Shown piece by piece: positions 25,485 to 33,612 of a stretch of DNA of 64,000 nt (positions are counted from its first letter, which is position 1; each line of letters starts with the position of its first letter). Origin of the DNA: DATDAH01 sp963792205 (lineage in GTDB: Bacteria > Actinomycetota > Acidimicrobiia > Acidimicrobiales > DATDAH01); contig CAWBVI010000002.1 of assembly GCA_963792205.1 (NCBI GenBank), positions 806,001 through 870,000 on the forward strand, read 5' to 3'. Both the position numbers and the translations under genes were made by a program. The notes under the pieces are model-generated. The model worked only from the letters and a program-made list of their open reading frames with translations, did no database searches and was not told the DNA's origin.

Positions 25485-26080
25485 GCGGCGGCGGCCGCGG
25501 CGGCGGCCCGATGGCGATCGAGGGCCCAGGTCGTGGCCGCACTGGCCAGCGCGGGGTGGACCTGCCAGCGGTGGAGCTCGCGTTCGACCCGCTCCGGGCC
25601 CTCGCCCGCCTCGAACAGGCTGAGCGCGAGGCGCCGGGCCCGCCGTTGGACCTCCTCGAACCGGCCGCTGCTGAGGAGGTGCTCCTGCCACTCGGCATGG
25701 TCCCGTTGGACCGGCCGGGGCAGCCGGTCCACCTGGTGGCGGGTCAGGGGCGGGAGCCGCCGGCGCACGTCGAGGCCGTCACGGCCCACGCCGCGAGCGA
25801 GCCCGAAGCGGATCGTGCGGTCGACGGCCCGCTGGATGGGGGAGTGGCGGCCCTCGGGGGGCCCGAGGCCGAGGGCCCGAGCGGTCCGGGCGAGGTCGAG
25901 GTCGAAGCCCTCGGGCTCGTGGTCGAGGCGGTTGGCCACCAGGCGCAGCAGCCAGGTCGTCGACGGCCCCAGCAGCCCCAGCCAGAACTGCTCGACGTAG
26001 GCCGAGCGGGCGTCGTGGCCGACCCGGTCGATGACCACGTCGGCCCAGGGGCGGAGGTGCAGCACCGGCACGGTCTCCAT
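25475..26080 (-). CDS. Conserved-looking protein of unknown function
   Basis: 201-residue soluble protein, Arg- and Leu-rich, ending in an Ala-rich tail. A central block YVEQFWLGLLGPSTTWLLRLVANRL and EGFDLDLARTARALGLG look conserved, and the middle (SPIQRAVDRTIRFGLAR) may be helical and nucleic-acid or protein binding, but I do not recognise the family. It has the best sigma-70-like promoter in the window directly upstream and probably a leaderless ATG. Convergent with pepA, overlapping by 10 bases. Confidence 0.7.
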   Translation of the reverse strand: METVPVLHLRPWADVVIDRVGHDARSAYVEQFWLGLLGPSTTWLLRLVANRLDHEPEGFDLDLARTARALGLGPPEGRHSPIQRAVDRTIRFGLARGVGRDGLDVRRRLPPLTRHQVDRLPRPVQRDHAEWQEHLLSSGRFEEVQRRARRLALSLFEAGEGPERVERELHRWQVHPALASAATTWALDRHRAAAAAAAAQA

Positions 26081-26088
26081 GGCCCCTC

Positions 26089-26117
26089 AGTATGTCATTT
26101 CATGTAGTTTCAGTCAA
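26089..26117 (-). promoter_or_regulatory. Promoter of the 25475-26080 gene
   Basis: Minus strand TTGACT (26117-26112), 17-base spacer, CATACT (26094-26089), with the ATG 8 bases further on. The region is clearly AT-richer than its surroundings, and the spacer contains the near-repeat ACATGAAATGACAT. Confidence 0.6.
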
Positions 26118-26138
26118 TATCCGATCTCGACTGGGTGC

Positions 26139-26663
26139 TCAGATGTCGAAGACGCCGTCGACCAGGACGGCCACACCGGCGACAACGAGGGCGCCGGCCA
26201 CGAACCGGGCCAGCCCGCGCCGCACACGTTCGGGGATCGCCACGAGCGCGAGCAGCGGCACCGTGGCCAGCGCGACGAGCAGGACCAACGCCGCGACCAG
26301 AGCCGAGCGGTCGAGCGAGCCGCTGACGCCGAGGAAGGCGAGTCCCGGGGTGAAGAGGACCGGGAACGCGACGGGCACCACGGCCGGATGGCGGGACGCC
26401 GGAGTGGGGGGCGGGGACGGAAGGGCGACGGTCAGGACCCCGGTGACCACGAGGAGCAGGCCGACGGCGATGCGGATGGTGGGCGCGCTGATGTCGATCG
26501 CGTCGGCCAGCGGATCGGCGAGGACGACGCCAGGGAGCGTGCCGGCCCACGCCAGGCCAGCCCCGAGCACCCCGGTCCGCACGGGGTCGGGCCCGAGGGC
26601 GTGGCGGGCCCGGGGGGCGTTGACCACGCAGACGGCGGCGAGCACGAACAGGGACAGGGTCAC
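26139..26663 (-). CDS. MarC-like integral membrane protein
   Basis: 174 residues with six probable membrane helices and almost no soluble part. The repeat-like arrangement, with VVNAPRARHAL after helix 1 and AFPVLFTPGLAFLGVSGSLDR in the second half, resembles the MarC/NAAT family, but similarity is judged by eye and is not strong. GTG 26663 overlaps the upstream gene's TGA, so the two are co-translated. It may be a transporter working with the secreted barrel protein; this is inference. Confidence 0.55.
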   Translation of the reverse strand: MTLSLFVLAAVCVVNAPRARHALGPDPVRTGVLGAGLAWAGTLPGVVLADPLADAIDISAPTIRIAVGLLLVVTGVLTVALPSPPPTPASRHPAVVPVAFPVLFTPGLAFLGVSGSLDRSALVAALVLLVALATVPLLALVAIPERVRRGLARFVAGALVVAGVAVLVDGVFDI

Positions 26664-27808
26664 GACCGTTCCTCCAGGACCGGCAGGGAAGCGAGCAGGG
26701 CCGAGATCGCGTGTTGCTGGCCGTCGACCTGGGTGACGCCCTCCCGGAACCACGCGCCGTCGACCCGGGGGTCGTCGTCGTCGACCTGGCGCTCGACGAG
26801 CATCCCCGCCACGCAGGCCAGACGGTCGTCGACCGCGTCGCGGTCGATGTCGAAGCGGTCGTCCCGGGCGGCGAGGCGCTGGATCCCGCCGAGGCCCTCG
26901 CCCAGGGTGCCGAGGCCGGACGTGAGCGCGAGACGGCCGCGGGTGAGGCGGGTGATGCCCTCGCCCCGCCGCTGTGACTCGTAGCGGACCTGGACCCCGA
27001 ACAGCTCGGCGTGGCGGGCCGCCGCCTGCAACTCGTCGTCGGTGAGGTCGGCGGGCCAGGCGGAGATCTCGTCCCAGCCGTAGGCCGCCCAGTGGTCCGA
27101 GACGGGAGGCATCCGGCGCTCGGCGTCGTCGCGCTCGGCGGCCAGGTAGTGGCTGACCCGGCGGGCGGGATCGTCCCAACCCTCGTCGGGGAACTCGGCG
27201 TGGAGGCGGGCGAGCGCCCAGTGGACCTCGCCGGTGAAGAACGGCGACCGGCTGCCGGCGACGGGCTCGTCGGCATCGAGGTCCCAGGTGGCGACGATGG
27301 CGCCGTCCTCGGTGACCGTCGACGCGAGGAACCGCCCCAGGGCGCGGAGCTGGTCGTCCACGGCGGTGGAGCCGGTCGCCCGGCGGTGCTCCACCAGCGC
27401 GGCCACCAGCAGGGCGGACGCACCCGTGTCGGCGGTGAGGGCGGCCCGGCCGCCGGGGAGCTGGGTGAGCTGGTCGATCGCCCACGCCCGGCCCCGCTCG
27501 GCGGCCTCCGCGGCGTCGTCCAAGCCGAGCGCCGCGGACTGCTCCAGGGCCACGAGGGTGCCGGCGTGGCGGACGACGTTGTAGCCCCCGAGGTCCGCGC
27601 CCGCATCACGGTCGTAGCGGTAGAGGAAGGCGCCGTCGGCCTCCTGGTTGACCGCGATCCAGGTCACCGCGGCCTGGGCGGCGGCGGTGGCCTGCTCCGG
27701 CGTGGCCTCGGGGCACGACTCGGGGTGGGCGGCCACCGCCACCACCACGAGACCGCCCAGCCAGGCCAGCAGCCCGGCGCCCACCCGGCCCCTCACGCTC
27801 GTCCCCAC
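26660..27808 (-). CDS. Secreted alpha/alpha-barrel-like protein
   Basis: 382 residues. A hydrophobic N-terminal segment (GAGLLAWLGGLVVVAVAA) looks like a signal peptide or anchor. The rest is helical with repeated patterns such as TWIAVNQEADGAFLYRYD, VVRHAGTLVALEQ and GAWFREGVTQVDGQQHAIS, suggesting an alpha/alpha toroid as in terpene cyclases or some glycoside hydrolases. I cannot assign activity. GTG start with TAGCTT 8 bases upstream on the minus strand (27822-27817), so leaderless. Divergent from the HTTM pair, 36 bases between starts. Confidence 0.7.
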   Translation of the reverse strand: MGTSVRGRVGAGLLAWLGGLVVVAVAAHPESCPEATPEQATAAAQAAVTWIAVNQEADGAFLYRYDRDAGADLGGYNVVRHAGTLVALEQSAALGLDDAAEAAERGRAWAIDQLTQLPGGRAALTADTGASALLVAALVEHRRATGSTAVDDQLRALGRFLASTVTEDGAIVATWDLDADEPVAGSRSPFFTGEVHWALARLHAEFPDEGWDDPARRVSHYLAAERDDAERRMPPVSDHWAAYGWDEISAWPADLTDDELQAAARHAELFGVQVRYESQRRGEGITRLTRGRLALTSGLGTLGEGLGGIQRLAARDDRFDIDRDAVDDRLACVAGMLVERQVDDDDPRVDGAWFREGVTQVDGQQHAISALLASLPVLEERS

Positions 27809-27816
27809 CGACCCGG

Positions 27817-27836
27817 AAGCTAACCGTCCCTACGAT
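27817..27836. promoter_or_regulatory. Divergent -10 boxes, secreted barrel gene and HTTM pair
   Basis: TAGCTT on the minus strand (27822-27817) is 8 bases from the GTG at 27808. TACGAT on the plus strand (27831-27836) is 8 bases from the GTG at 27845. Confidence 0.45.
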
Positions 27837-27844
27837 CGGTCCCG

Positions 27845-28264
27845 GTGACGAACCGGGGGCGTTGGGTCGTGACGGTCGTGGTCGGCCTCGTCATCCTCGC
27901 CCCGGCACTGCTTCCCGGCGCCGAGGACGACTTTCCGCTCTCGACCTTCCCGATGTTCACCTACGAACGGGGCGCGGTGGTCGACCTCGACACGGCCGTG
28001 CTGGTCGACGCCGACGGCCGGCACCGGCTGTCACCCGAGGCGGTGGGGGGAACCGACGAGATCGTCAGCGCCGCGGTGGCCGTCGACCGGGCCATCGCGG
28101 CCGGCCCCGACGCGCTCGAGCGGTTCTGTGCCACCGTCGCCGGACGGGTCGACGGTCCGGGTGCGATCGAGGTGGTCACCGAACGCCACGACGCCATCGC
28201 CCTGCTCCGCGACGGGGCCGAGCCCGAGGCGGTGACCGTGCACGAGCGGTGCGAGATCCCGTGA
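27845..28264 (+). CDS. Small exported partner of HTTM protein
   Basis: 139-residue protein with one N-terminal hydrophobic helix (WVVTVVVGLVILAPALLPG), then FPLSTFPMFTYERG, a motif I associate with small proteins encoded directly before HTTM membrane proteins. The rest is a soluble, probably extracytoplasmic domain with one cysteine pair (RFCATV, HERCEIP). Its stop overlaps the HTTM gene (GTGA), so the two proteins are likely made as partners. Function unknown. Confidence 0.65.
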   Translation: MTNRGRWVVTVVVGLVILAPALLPGAEDDFPLSTFPMFTYERGAVVDLDTAVLVDADGRHRLSPEAVGGTDEIVSAAVAVDRAIAAGPDALERFCATVAGRVDGPGAIEVVTERHDAIALLRDGAEPEAVTVHERCEIP

Positions 28265-29139
28265 TCGTCGAGGCCCCCGCACGGCGACTGGCGGCACTGC
28301 GCCTGCTCACCGGGGCCTTCGCGGTCACCTACCTGGTGGTCCGCCTGCCGTACTTCCTCGACCTGACCCGCCTGCCCGCCGACCGTTGGGAACCGCCGGG
28401 CGTGCTCGCCCCCCTGGGCGCCCCACCGTCGACCGCGCTCGTCCACCTCGTGTTCGGGCTCGCGCTCGTCGCCGGTGCGGGCTACGTCGCCGGCTGGCGC
28501 TACCGGGTGACGGGGCCGGCCTTCGCCGTGCTCCTCCTGGGCGTCATGAGCTACCGCAACGCCTGGGGCCACCTGTTCCACACCGACAACCTGCTCGTGC
28601 TGCACGTGCTCGTCGTCGGTCTGGCCCCTGCGGCCGCGGCGTGGAGCCTGGATGCCCGGGGCCGGGCCGAGCCGGCCGACGACGTCCGCTTCGGCTGGCC
28701 GGTCCGGCTGGCGGCTCTGGCGACCGTGCTGACCTACGTCGTCACGGGCATCGCCAAGCTCCGCTACGCCGGCCTCGACTGGCTCGGGGGCGACACGCTC
28801 CTGCACCAGATCGCCTTCGACAACGCCCGCAAGAAGGTGCTGGGCGACACCTACTCGCCCGTGGCCAGTGCGTTCGCAGGCCACCCCGGCCTGTTCCGGC
28901 CCATGGGCGCGCTCACCCTGGTCGTGGAGCTGGGCGCGCCCGTCGCCCTGCTCGGTCGGCGCTGGGCGGCGTGGTGGTCCGGCGCAGCCTGGCTCTTCCA
29001 CGTCGGGATCCTGGGCCTCATGTGGATCGCCTTCCCGTACCCGTTGAGCTTGGTGGCCTTCGCCCCCTTCTTCCGGTGCGAACGCTTCGTGGAGGCCGTC
29101 CTCGGGTTGCGCCCCGTCCGTAGGCTCGTGTCGACATGA
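28261..29139 (+). CDS. HTTM (gamma-carboxylase-like) membrane protein
   Basis: 292-residue membrane protein with about seven hydrophobic helices. SYRNAWGHLFHTDNLLVLHVLVVG, VVTGIAKLRYAGLDWLGGDTL and the final IAFPYPLSLVAFAPFF are typical of the HTTM domain shared with vitamin-K-dependent gamma-carboxylase. In bacteria the activity of these proteins is generally unknown. GTG 28261 overlaps the small partner, and the gene's own stop overlaps the sirtuin gene by ATGA, so three genes form one operon. Confidence 0.8.
   Translation: MIVEAPARRLAALRLLTGAFAVTYLVVRLPYFLDLTRLPADRWEPPGVLAPLGAPPSTALVHLVFGLALVAGAGYVAGWRYRVTGPAFAVLLLGVMSYRNAWGHLFHTDNLLVLHVLVVGLAPAAAAWSLDARGRAEPADDVRFGWPVRLAALATVLTYVVTGIAKLRYAGLDWLGGDTLLHQIAFDNARKKVLGDTYSPVASAFAGHPGLFRPMGALTLVVELGAPVALLGRRWAAWWSGAAWLFHVGILGLMWIAFPYPLSLVAFAPFFRCERFVEAVLGLRPVRRLVST
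29121..29126 (+). promoter_or_regulatory. Possible internal -10 box before the sirtuin gene
   Basis: TAGGCT lies 9 bases before the ATG at 29136, inside the last codons of the HTTM gene, so the sirtuin gene may also be transcribed on its own. Confidence 0.35.
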
Positions 29140-29885
29140 CTTCGGTGGACACGGCTCGCGAACTGGTGCAGGAGGCGACGGCGATCACCGTGCTGACCGG
29201 CGCCGGCATCTCGACCGACAGCGGGATCCCCGACTTCCGCGGGCCCAACGGGGTCTGGACCAAGAACCCGGGGGCCGAGAAGAAGGCGACGCTGCAGCAC
29301 TACCTGGCCGATCCGGAGGCCCGGAAGCAGACGTGGCGCAACCGGCTGGATTCCGCGGCGTGGACCGCCGAGCCCAACGACGGCCACCGGGCCCTCGTCG
29401 AGCTCGAGCGTCAGGGCAAGCTGCACACGCTCATCACCCAGAACATCGACGGGCTGCACCAGGCCGCGGGCAGCGACCCCGCGCTGGTCGTGGAGGTCCA
29501 CGGCACCATCCGCGAGGTCGGCTGCCTGAACTGCGGTGAGCGGGCGCCGATGGAGCGGGCCCTCGAGCGGGTGCGGGCGGGGGAGGACGACCCGGAGTGC
29601 CGCACCTGCGGGGGGATCCTCAAGTCGGCCACGATCTCCTTCGGCCAGTCCCTGGTGGCCGACGACCTGGTGCGGGCCGAACGCGCGGCGCTGGCCTGTG
29701 ACCTCCTGCTGGCCATCGGTTCGACCCTCGCCGTGTACCCCATCTGCGACGTCGTCCCCATCGCCAAGCAGGCCGGCGCCACCGTGGTCATCGTCAACGC
29801 CGAGCCCACCCAGTTCGACCACCTCGCCGACGCGGTGGTCCGCGACTCCATCAGCGCGGTCCTCCCCGACCTCGTCCGGACCTAG
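29136..29885 (+). CDS. NAD-dependent protein deacylase, Sir2 family
   Basis: 249-residue sirtuin. NAD-binding GAGISTDSGIPDFRGPNGVW, TQNIDGLHQAAG, the catalytic histidine in VEVHGTI, and four zinc cysteines in two CxxC pairs (CLNC, then about 25 residues on, CRTC) are all visible, as is the C-terminal VIVNAEPTQFD. It removes acyl groups from lysines using NAD, for example on acyl-CoA synthetases; targets here are unknown. ATG overlaps the stop of the HTTM gene. Confidence 0.93.
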   Translation: MTSVDTARELVQEATAITVLTGAGISTDSGIPDFRGPNGVWTKNPGAEKKATLQHYLADPEARKQTWRNRLDSAAWTAEPNDGHRALVELERQGKLHTLITQNIDGLHQAAGSDPALVVEVHGTIREVGCLNCGERAPMERALERVRAGEDDPECRTCGGILKSATISFGQSLVADDLVRAERAALACDLLLAIGSTLAVYPICDVVPIAKQAGATVVIVNAEPTQFDHLADAVVRDSISAVLPDLVRT

Positions 29886-29951
29886 GGAATCGCCCACCCG
29901 GCCCGATTGTTGACCTGATCGCTAGGCTTTTCCTTCGGAGGACCACGATCC

Positions 29952-31121
29952 ATGCCCAACTTCCGCGAGCTGCTGAGCCAGACCAAAGCCCGCATCAAGG
30001 AGATCTCGACCGAGGAGGCCGCGGCCGCCCGGGAGGCCGACCACGCCGTCGTCCTCGACGTCCGCGAGCCCGACGAGTACGAGCAGGGGGCCATCCCCGG
30101 GTCGGTGCACATCGCCCGGGGCAACCTCGAGAGCCAGGTCGAGGGGCGGCTCCTCGACAAGGACGCACCCGTGGTCGTCTTCTGTGCCGGCGGGACGCGG
30201 TCCGCGTTCGCCGCCGAGACCCTGGGCCAGTTGGGCTACACCGACGTGGCGTCGGTCGCCGGTGGCTTCAACCGGTGGAAGGACGAGGGTCGGGACTGGA
30301 AGGTCCCCCAGGTCCTCTCCGCCGAGCAACGCAACCGGTACCAGCGCCACCTGCTCCTCCCCGAGGTCGGGGTCGAGGGCCAGCAGAAGCTCCTCGACGC
30401 CAGGGTTCTCCTCCTCGGCGCCGGCGGTCTGGGCTCACCCGCCGCGCTCTACCTGGCGGCCGCCGGCGTGGGCACGATCGGCATCATCGACATGGACGTG
30501 GTGGACGAGTCGAACCTCCAACGCCAGATCCTCCACAACATGGACCGCATCGGCGAGCGCAAGGTGGACTCGGCCAAGAAGACGCTGACCGCCATCAACC
30601 CCGACGTGGACGTGGTCACCTACGACACCCGCCTCGGGGCCGACAACGTGGTGGAGCTGCTGTCCCAGTTCGACGTGGTCGTCGACGGGGCCGACAACTT
30701 CCCCAGTCGGTACCTGCTGAACGACGCGTCGCTGAAGACGAACACCCCGGTGGTCCACGGCTCGATCTTCCGCTTCGAGGGCCAGGCCACCGTCTTCAAG
30801 CCCTTCGACGGGCCGTGCTACCGCTGCATGATCCCCGAGCCGCCCCCCGCCGAGCTGGCGCCGTCGTGCGCCGAAGCCGGTGTCCTCGGCGTGCTGCCCG
30901 GCATCATCGGCTCGATCCAGGCCCTCGAGGCCATCAAGCTCATCCTCGGCATCGGCGATGACCTCTCCGGCCGGCTGCTGGCCTACGACTCGCTCGAGCA
31001 GTCCTTCCGCACCTTCAAGGTCAACCGCGACCCCGAGTGCCCCGCTTGCTCCATCGACCCCGACGCCATCGTCATCGCCGAGTACGACGACCTCTGCATG
31101 CCCCACCCCACCAGCGCCTGA
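29952..31121 (+). CDS. Rhodanese-ThiF fusion, MoeZ/MoeB-like adenylyltransferase
   Basis: 389 residues. A rhodanese domain comes first (about 15-120; DVREPDEYEQGAIPGS, catalytic cysteine in VVVFCAGGTRS). The E1-like ThiF/MoeB domain follows (about 130-389; LLGAGGLGSPAALYLA nucleotide loop, DESNLQRQILH, VDGADNF, two zinc CxxC pairs in CYRC and CPAC). MoeZ normally has the opposite order. It should activate a small sulfur-carrier protein for thiocarboxylation in cofactor or cysteine synthesis. GGAGGA 9 bases before the ATG and TAGGCT at 29923-29928 give a short-leader promoter. Confidence 0.88.
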   Translation: MPNFRELLSQTKARIKEISTEEAAAAREADHAVVLDVREPDEYEQGAIPGSVHIARGNLESQVEGRLLDKDAPVVVFCAGGTRSAFAAETLGQLGYTDVASVAGGFNRWKDEGRDWKVPQVLSAEQRNRYQRHLLLPEVGVEGQQKLLDARVLLLGAGGLGSPAALYLAAAGVGTIGIIDMDVVDESNLQRQILHNMDRIGERKVDSAKKTLTAINPDVDVVTYDTRLGADNVVELLSQFDVVVDGADNFPSRYLLNDASLKTNTPVVHGSIFRFEGQATVFKPFDGPCYRCMIPEPPPAELAPSCAEAGVLGVLPGIIGSIQALEAIKLILGIGDDLSGRLLAYDSLEQSFRTFKVNRDPECPACSIDPDAIVIAEYDDLCMPHPTSA

Positions 31122-31127
31122 CGGACC

Positions 31128-31133
31128 TAGCCT
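31128..31133 (+). promoter_or_regulatory. -10 box of the first cluster B sulfotransferase
   Basis: TAGCCT lies 9 bases before the ATG at 31143, in the 21-base gap after the rhodanese-ThiF gene. Confidence 0.4.
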
Positions 31134-31142
31134 GACCCGGCC

Positions 31143-31982
31143 ATGTTGGTCGGCGACCGTGTCATCTACCTGCAGCTCCAGAAGACGGGGAGCACCCGGA
31201 TCACCGATCTGATCCAGGCCACCGTCGGGGCGGAGGAGCGCTCGAAGCACGATCGGATCCGGCGGGTGGACCTGGCCGATCCGGAGCTCGGGGCCAAGTA
31301 CCGGCTGGGCTCGGTCCGCAGCCCGTGGTCGTACTACGTGTCCCTCTGGGCGTTCGGCTGTCACAAGGCCGGCGGCATCTTCGAGCGCACGACCGGCATC
31401 TCCCGCGCCGACCAGCCGGCCGCCCTCCTCGGGAGCTTCGGGCACAAGACGGTCCCCCTGGCCGACCGGGACCGCAAAGCCCGCAAGCGCGCCGCCCGGT
31501 GGCTCGAGACCTACACCCACGCCGACGACGCCGACGCCTTCCGGACCTGGATCGAGCTGCTCAACCACCCCAAGTACCGAGGCGACGTGGGGGAGGGTTA
31601 TGGCAAGAGCGCCATCGCCGGTCACGCCGGACTCCTGACCTACCGCTACGCCGTGCTGTTCGTCCTCGGCGTGGTCCCCGGCGAGCCCCACGAGGAGCTG
31701 GCCACGCCGGAGTCCTTCCGGGCCTACGTCGAGGCCAACCACCTGTGCCAGGGGATGGTGCGGGTGGAGCACCTGGCCGACGACCTCGAGGCCGCCCTGC
31801 TCGACGCCGGCCACGACCTCAGCGCCGACCAGCGGGCCCTTCTCCACGGCCAGACCGACGCCCGCGGCGAGAACCGCTCCAAGCACCGCCCCACCGCGTG
31901 GTACTACGACGACGCCACGCGCGACCTCGTGGCCCGACGGGACGCGTTCATCCTCGAACGCCACGGCTACACCTTCACCTGA
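31143..31982 (+). CDS. Sulfotransferase family protein
   Basis: 279-residue protein with a P-loop-like start IYLQLQKTGSTRITDL (about residues 9-24) and RSPWSYYVSLWAFG (near 60), which correspond to the two PAPS-binding motifs of membrane-associated sulfotransferases. HRPTAWYYDD near the C-terminus is common to this subgroup. No membrane segment. Leaderless ATG after TAGCCT. It is the first of several sulfotransferase-like genes in cluster B; only one base separates it from the next. Acceptor unknown. Confidence 0.75.
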   Translation: MLVGDRVIYLQLQKTGSTRITDLIQATVGAEERSKHDRIRRVDLADPELGAKYRLGSVRSPWSYYVSLWAFGCHKAGGIFERTTGISRADQPAALLGSFGHKTVPLADRDRKARKRAARWLETYTHADDADAFRTWIELLNHPKYRGDVGEGYGKSAIAGHAGLLTYRYAVLFVLGVVPGEPHEELATPESFRAYVEANHLCQGMVRVEHLADDLEAALLDAGHDLSADQRALLHGQTDARGENRSKHRPTAWYYDDATRDLVARRDAFILERHGYTFT

Positions 31983-31983
31983 G

Positions 31984-32309
31984 ATGTTCCTCGTCGTCGG
32001 CCAACGCGGTTCCGAGGCGCGCCTCGTCGCCGACGCCCTCGACGCCCATCCCGACCTGGTCGTCGCGGGTACGGGTGAGCTCCTGCTGCCGTTGGCCTTC
32101 CTGCTGCAGCGGGTGTCGGATCCCGGCACCGCCCGCCGCCTGGCCGCCGACCTGGTGGTGGCGGACCGCGGGTACGCCGACGGGATCGGTCGCCACCTCC
32201 CTCCGGATGCGGTCCATGCGGTGCTGGCCGAGGCGCCGCTCCGACTCGGACCGCTCCTGTCCACGCTCTACACGGCGGTGGCCGAGGCCGCGGGGCGCGG
32301 CGGGCGGGC
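31984..32309 (+). CDS. Degenerate sulfotransferase-like domain, part 1 of frameshifted fusion
   Basis: About 105 residues beginning MFLVVGQRGSEARLVADALDAHPDLV, clearly homologous by eye to the starts of the genes at 33613 and 52881, whose loop is RSGTTLV. Here that PAPS loop is GSEARLV, so the 5'-phosphosulfate site is probably lost. The frame must shift in the run at 32290-32309 (one base apparently missing) to continue into LLTVLGNPVLNRTG. In the frame as given it continues as unrelated sequence to 33048. Confidence 0.7.
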
Positions 32310-33608
32310 ACCCTGCTCACCGTGCTGGGCAACCCCGTCCTCAACCGCACCGGCCTGTACGAGGGTGACCTCCGGCTGGTGCACGTGGTCCGCGACGTGC
32401 GCACCGTGGTCGCCGCGTCGGAGGGCCACCAGGCCCCGGCCGACATCGCCCGGCAGTGGGACCAGGCCAACCGCCTGTTCCGCGACCGGCGGGGCGGCGA
32501 CGCGCGGACCTACCGGCTGGTCCGCTACGAGGACTTCGCCCGCGACCCGGCCGCGGGCCTGGCCGAGCTGGTGCCGCTCCTGGGGCTCGACGAGTCCCAC
32601 GTCGACCTGCCCTCGAGCACCGTCGCCCCACCCCCTGCCCTCGACCAGGCCACCCGTGCTCTGGTCACGGCGACCGCCCGCGAGGGGTTGTTCGACTTCG
32701 GCTACGACCCGCCCCGCCGGTCACTACGCCGCGCCCTCCTGGTGGCCCAGCGGCGCACCTCGGGCGTCGGCCGGCGCCTGCGCCGGGCGGCCGAGTCGGC
32801 CCGCGGCCGCGTGTGGGCCCTGCGGGCCCCCGTGCCCTGGGCCCCCGCCGGCGAGCGGGAGGCCCTGGCGCCGGTCGCGTGCAACGTGTGCCGTTGGTCG
32901 GGCAAGGCCTTCAGTGGTCATCAGCACGCCGAGAGCGCCGATTGCCCCCGCTGCGGCACGATCGCCCGCGAGCGGTTCCACCTCCACGGCCTCGGTCCCG
33001 ACGCCGGCTCCGGTCGCCTGGCGCTGCTCGAGACGGCGCCCCGCCTGACCGGCCCCTACGGCCGCGCGATGCGGCGGTGGTTCGACTACTCGGTCCTCGA
33101 CGCGGTCGCTTCCGGGTCGCCGCTCGGCCACCTCGACGGGCTGTCCTCGATCGCCGACGGATCGATCGACCGCATCCTCACGGCCCACGACCTCCAAGCG
33201 GTGCCCGATCCCGACGCCGTCCTGGCCCAGGCGCACCGGGTGCTGCGTCCCGGCGGGATCCTGCTGGCCCAGGTACCCGTGCTGGATGCGGCGACGACCG
33301 CGCTCGAGGCGGCCGACACCGCGGCGGCGGGGACCGCCCGGTGGGCGTTCGGCGTCGACGTGCTCGAGCGCTTCGAGCAGGCCGGCTTCGACGCCGACGT
33401 GCTCGTCTCCGACGAGCTGGCCGAGGTCGTGGCCGGTGGTCCCGACGCCTGGGCCAAGGCGGCGGGCAGTGGCGAGGTCGATCTCGACGGCGTCCTCGCC
33501 GGCGCGGCGAAGATCACGCTCACGGCCGTGGCCGACAAGCCCACGGCCCGGCGCCGGGGCTGGCTGCCGCCTGTGCTCTTCTGGACCATCCGGGCGCGGA
33601 GGGCGTAG
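32310..33608 (+). CDS. Sulfotransferase-like/zinc-ribbon methyltransferase-like fusion, part 2
   Basis: Continuation in the next frame (a GTG at 32322 is available). Residues up to about 155 finish the sulfotransferase-like fold (LVHVVRDVRTVVAAS, RYEDFARDPAAGLAEL). Then CNVC-x20-CPRC forms a zinc-ribbon-like pair, followed by LLETAPRL, a DGSIDRILTAHDLQAV segment and HRVLRPGGILLAQVPVL as in class I methyltransferase-like proteins. The same ribbon-plus-methyltransferase unit stands alone at 46.2-47.2 kb. The two halves read as one chain of about 540 residues once the indel is corrected. Role in glycan modification is inferred from context. Confidence 0.75.
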   Translation, partial: TLLTVLGNPVLNRTGLYEGDLRLVHVVRDVRTVVAASEGHQAPADIARQWDQANRLFRDRRGGDARTYRLVRYEDFARDPAAGLAELVPLLGLDESHVDLPSSTVAPPPALDQATRALVTATAREGLFDFGYDPPRRSLRRALLVAQRRTSGVGRRLRRAAESARGRVWALRAPVPWAPAGEREALAPVACNVCRWSGKAFSGHQHAESADCPRCGTIARERFHLHGLGPDAGSGRLALLETAPRLTGPYGRAMRRWFDYSVLDAVASGSPLGHLDGLSSIADGSIDRILTAHDLQAVPDPDAVLAQAHRVLRPGGILLAQVPVLDAATTALEAADTAAAGTARWAFGVDVLERFEQAGFDADVLVSDELAEVVAGGPDAWAKAAGSGEVDLDGVLAGAAKITLTAVADKPTARRRGWLPPVLFWTIRARRA

Positions 33609-33612
33609 GCCG

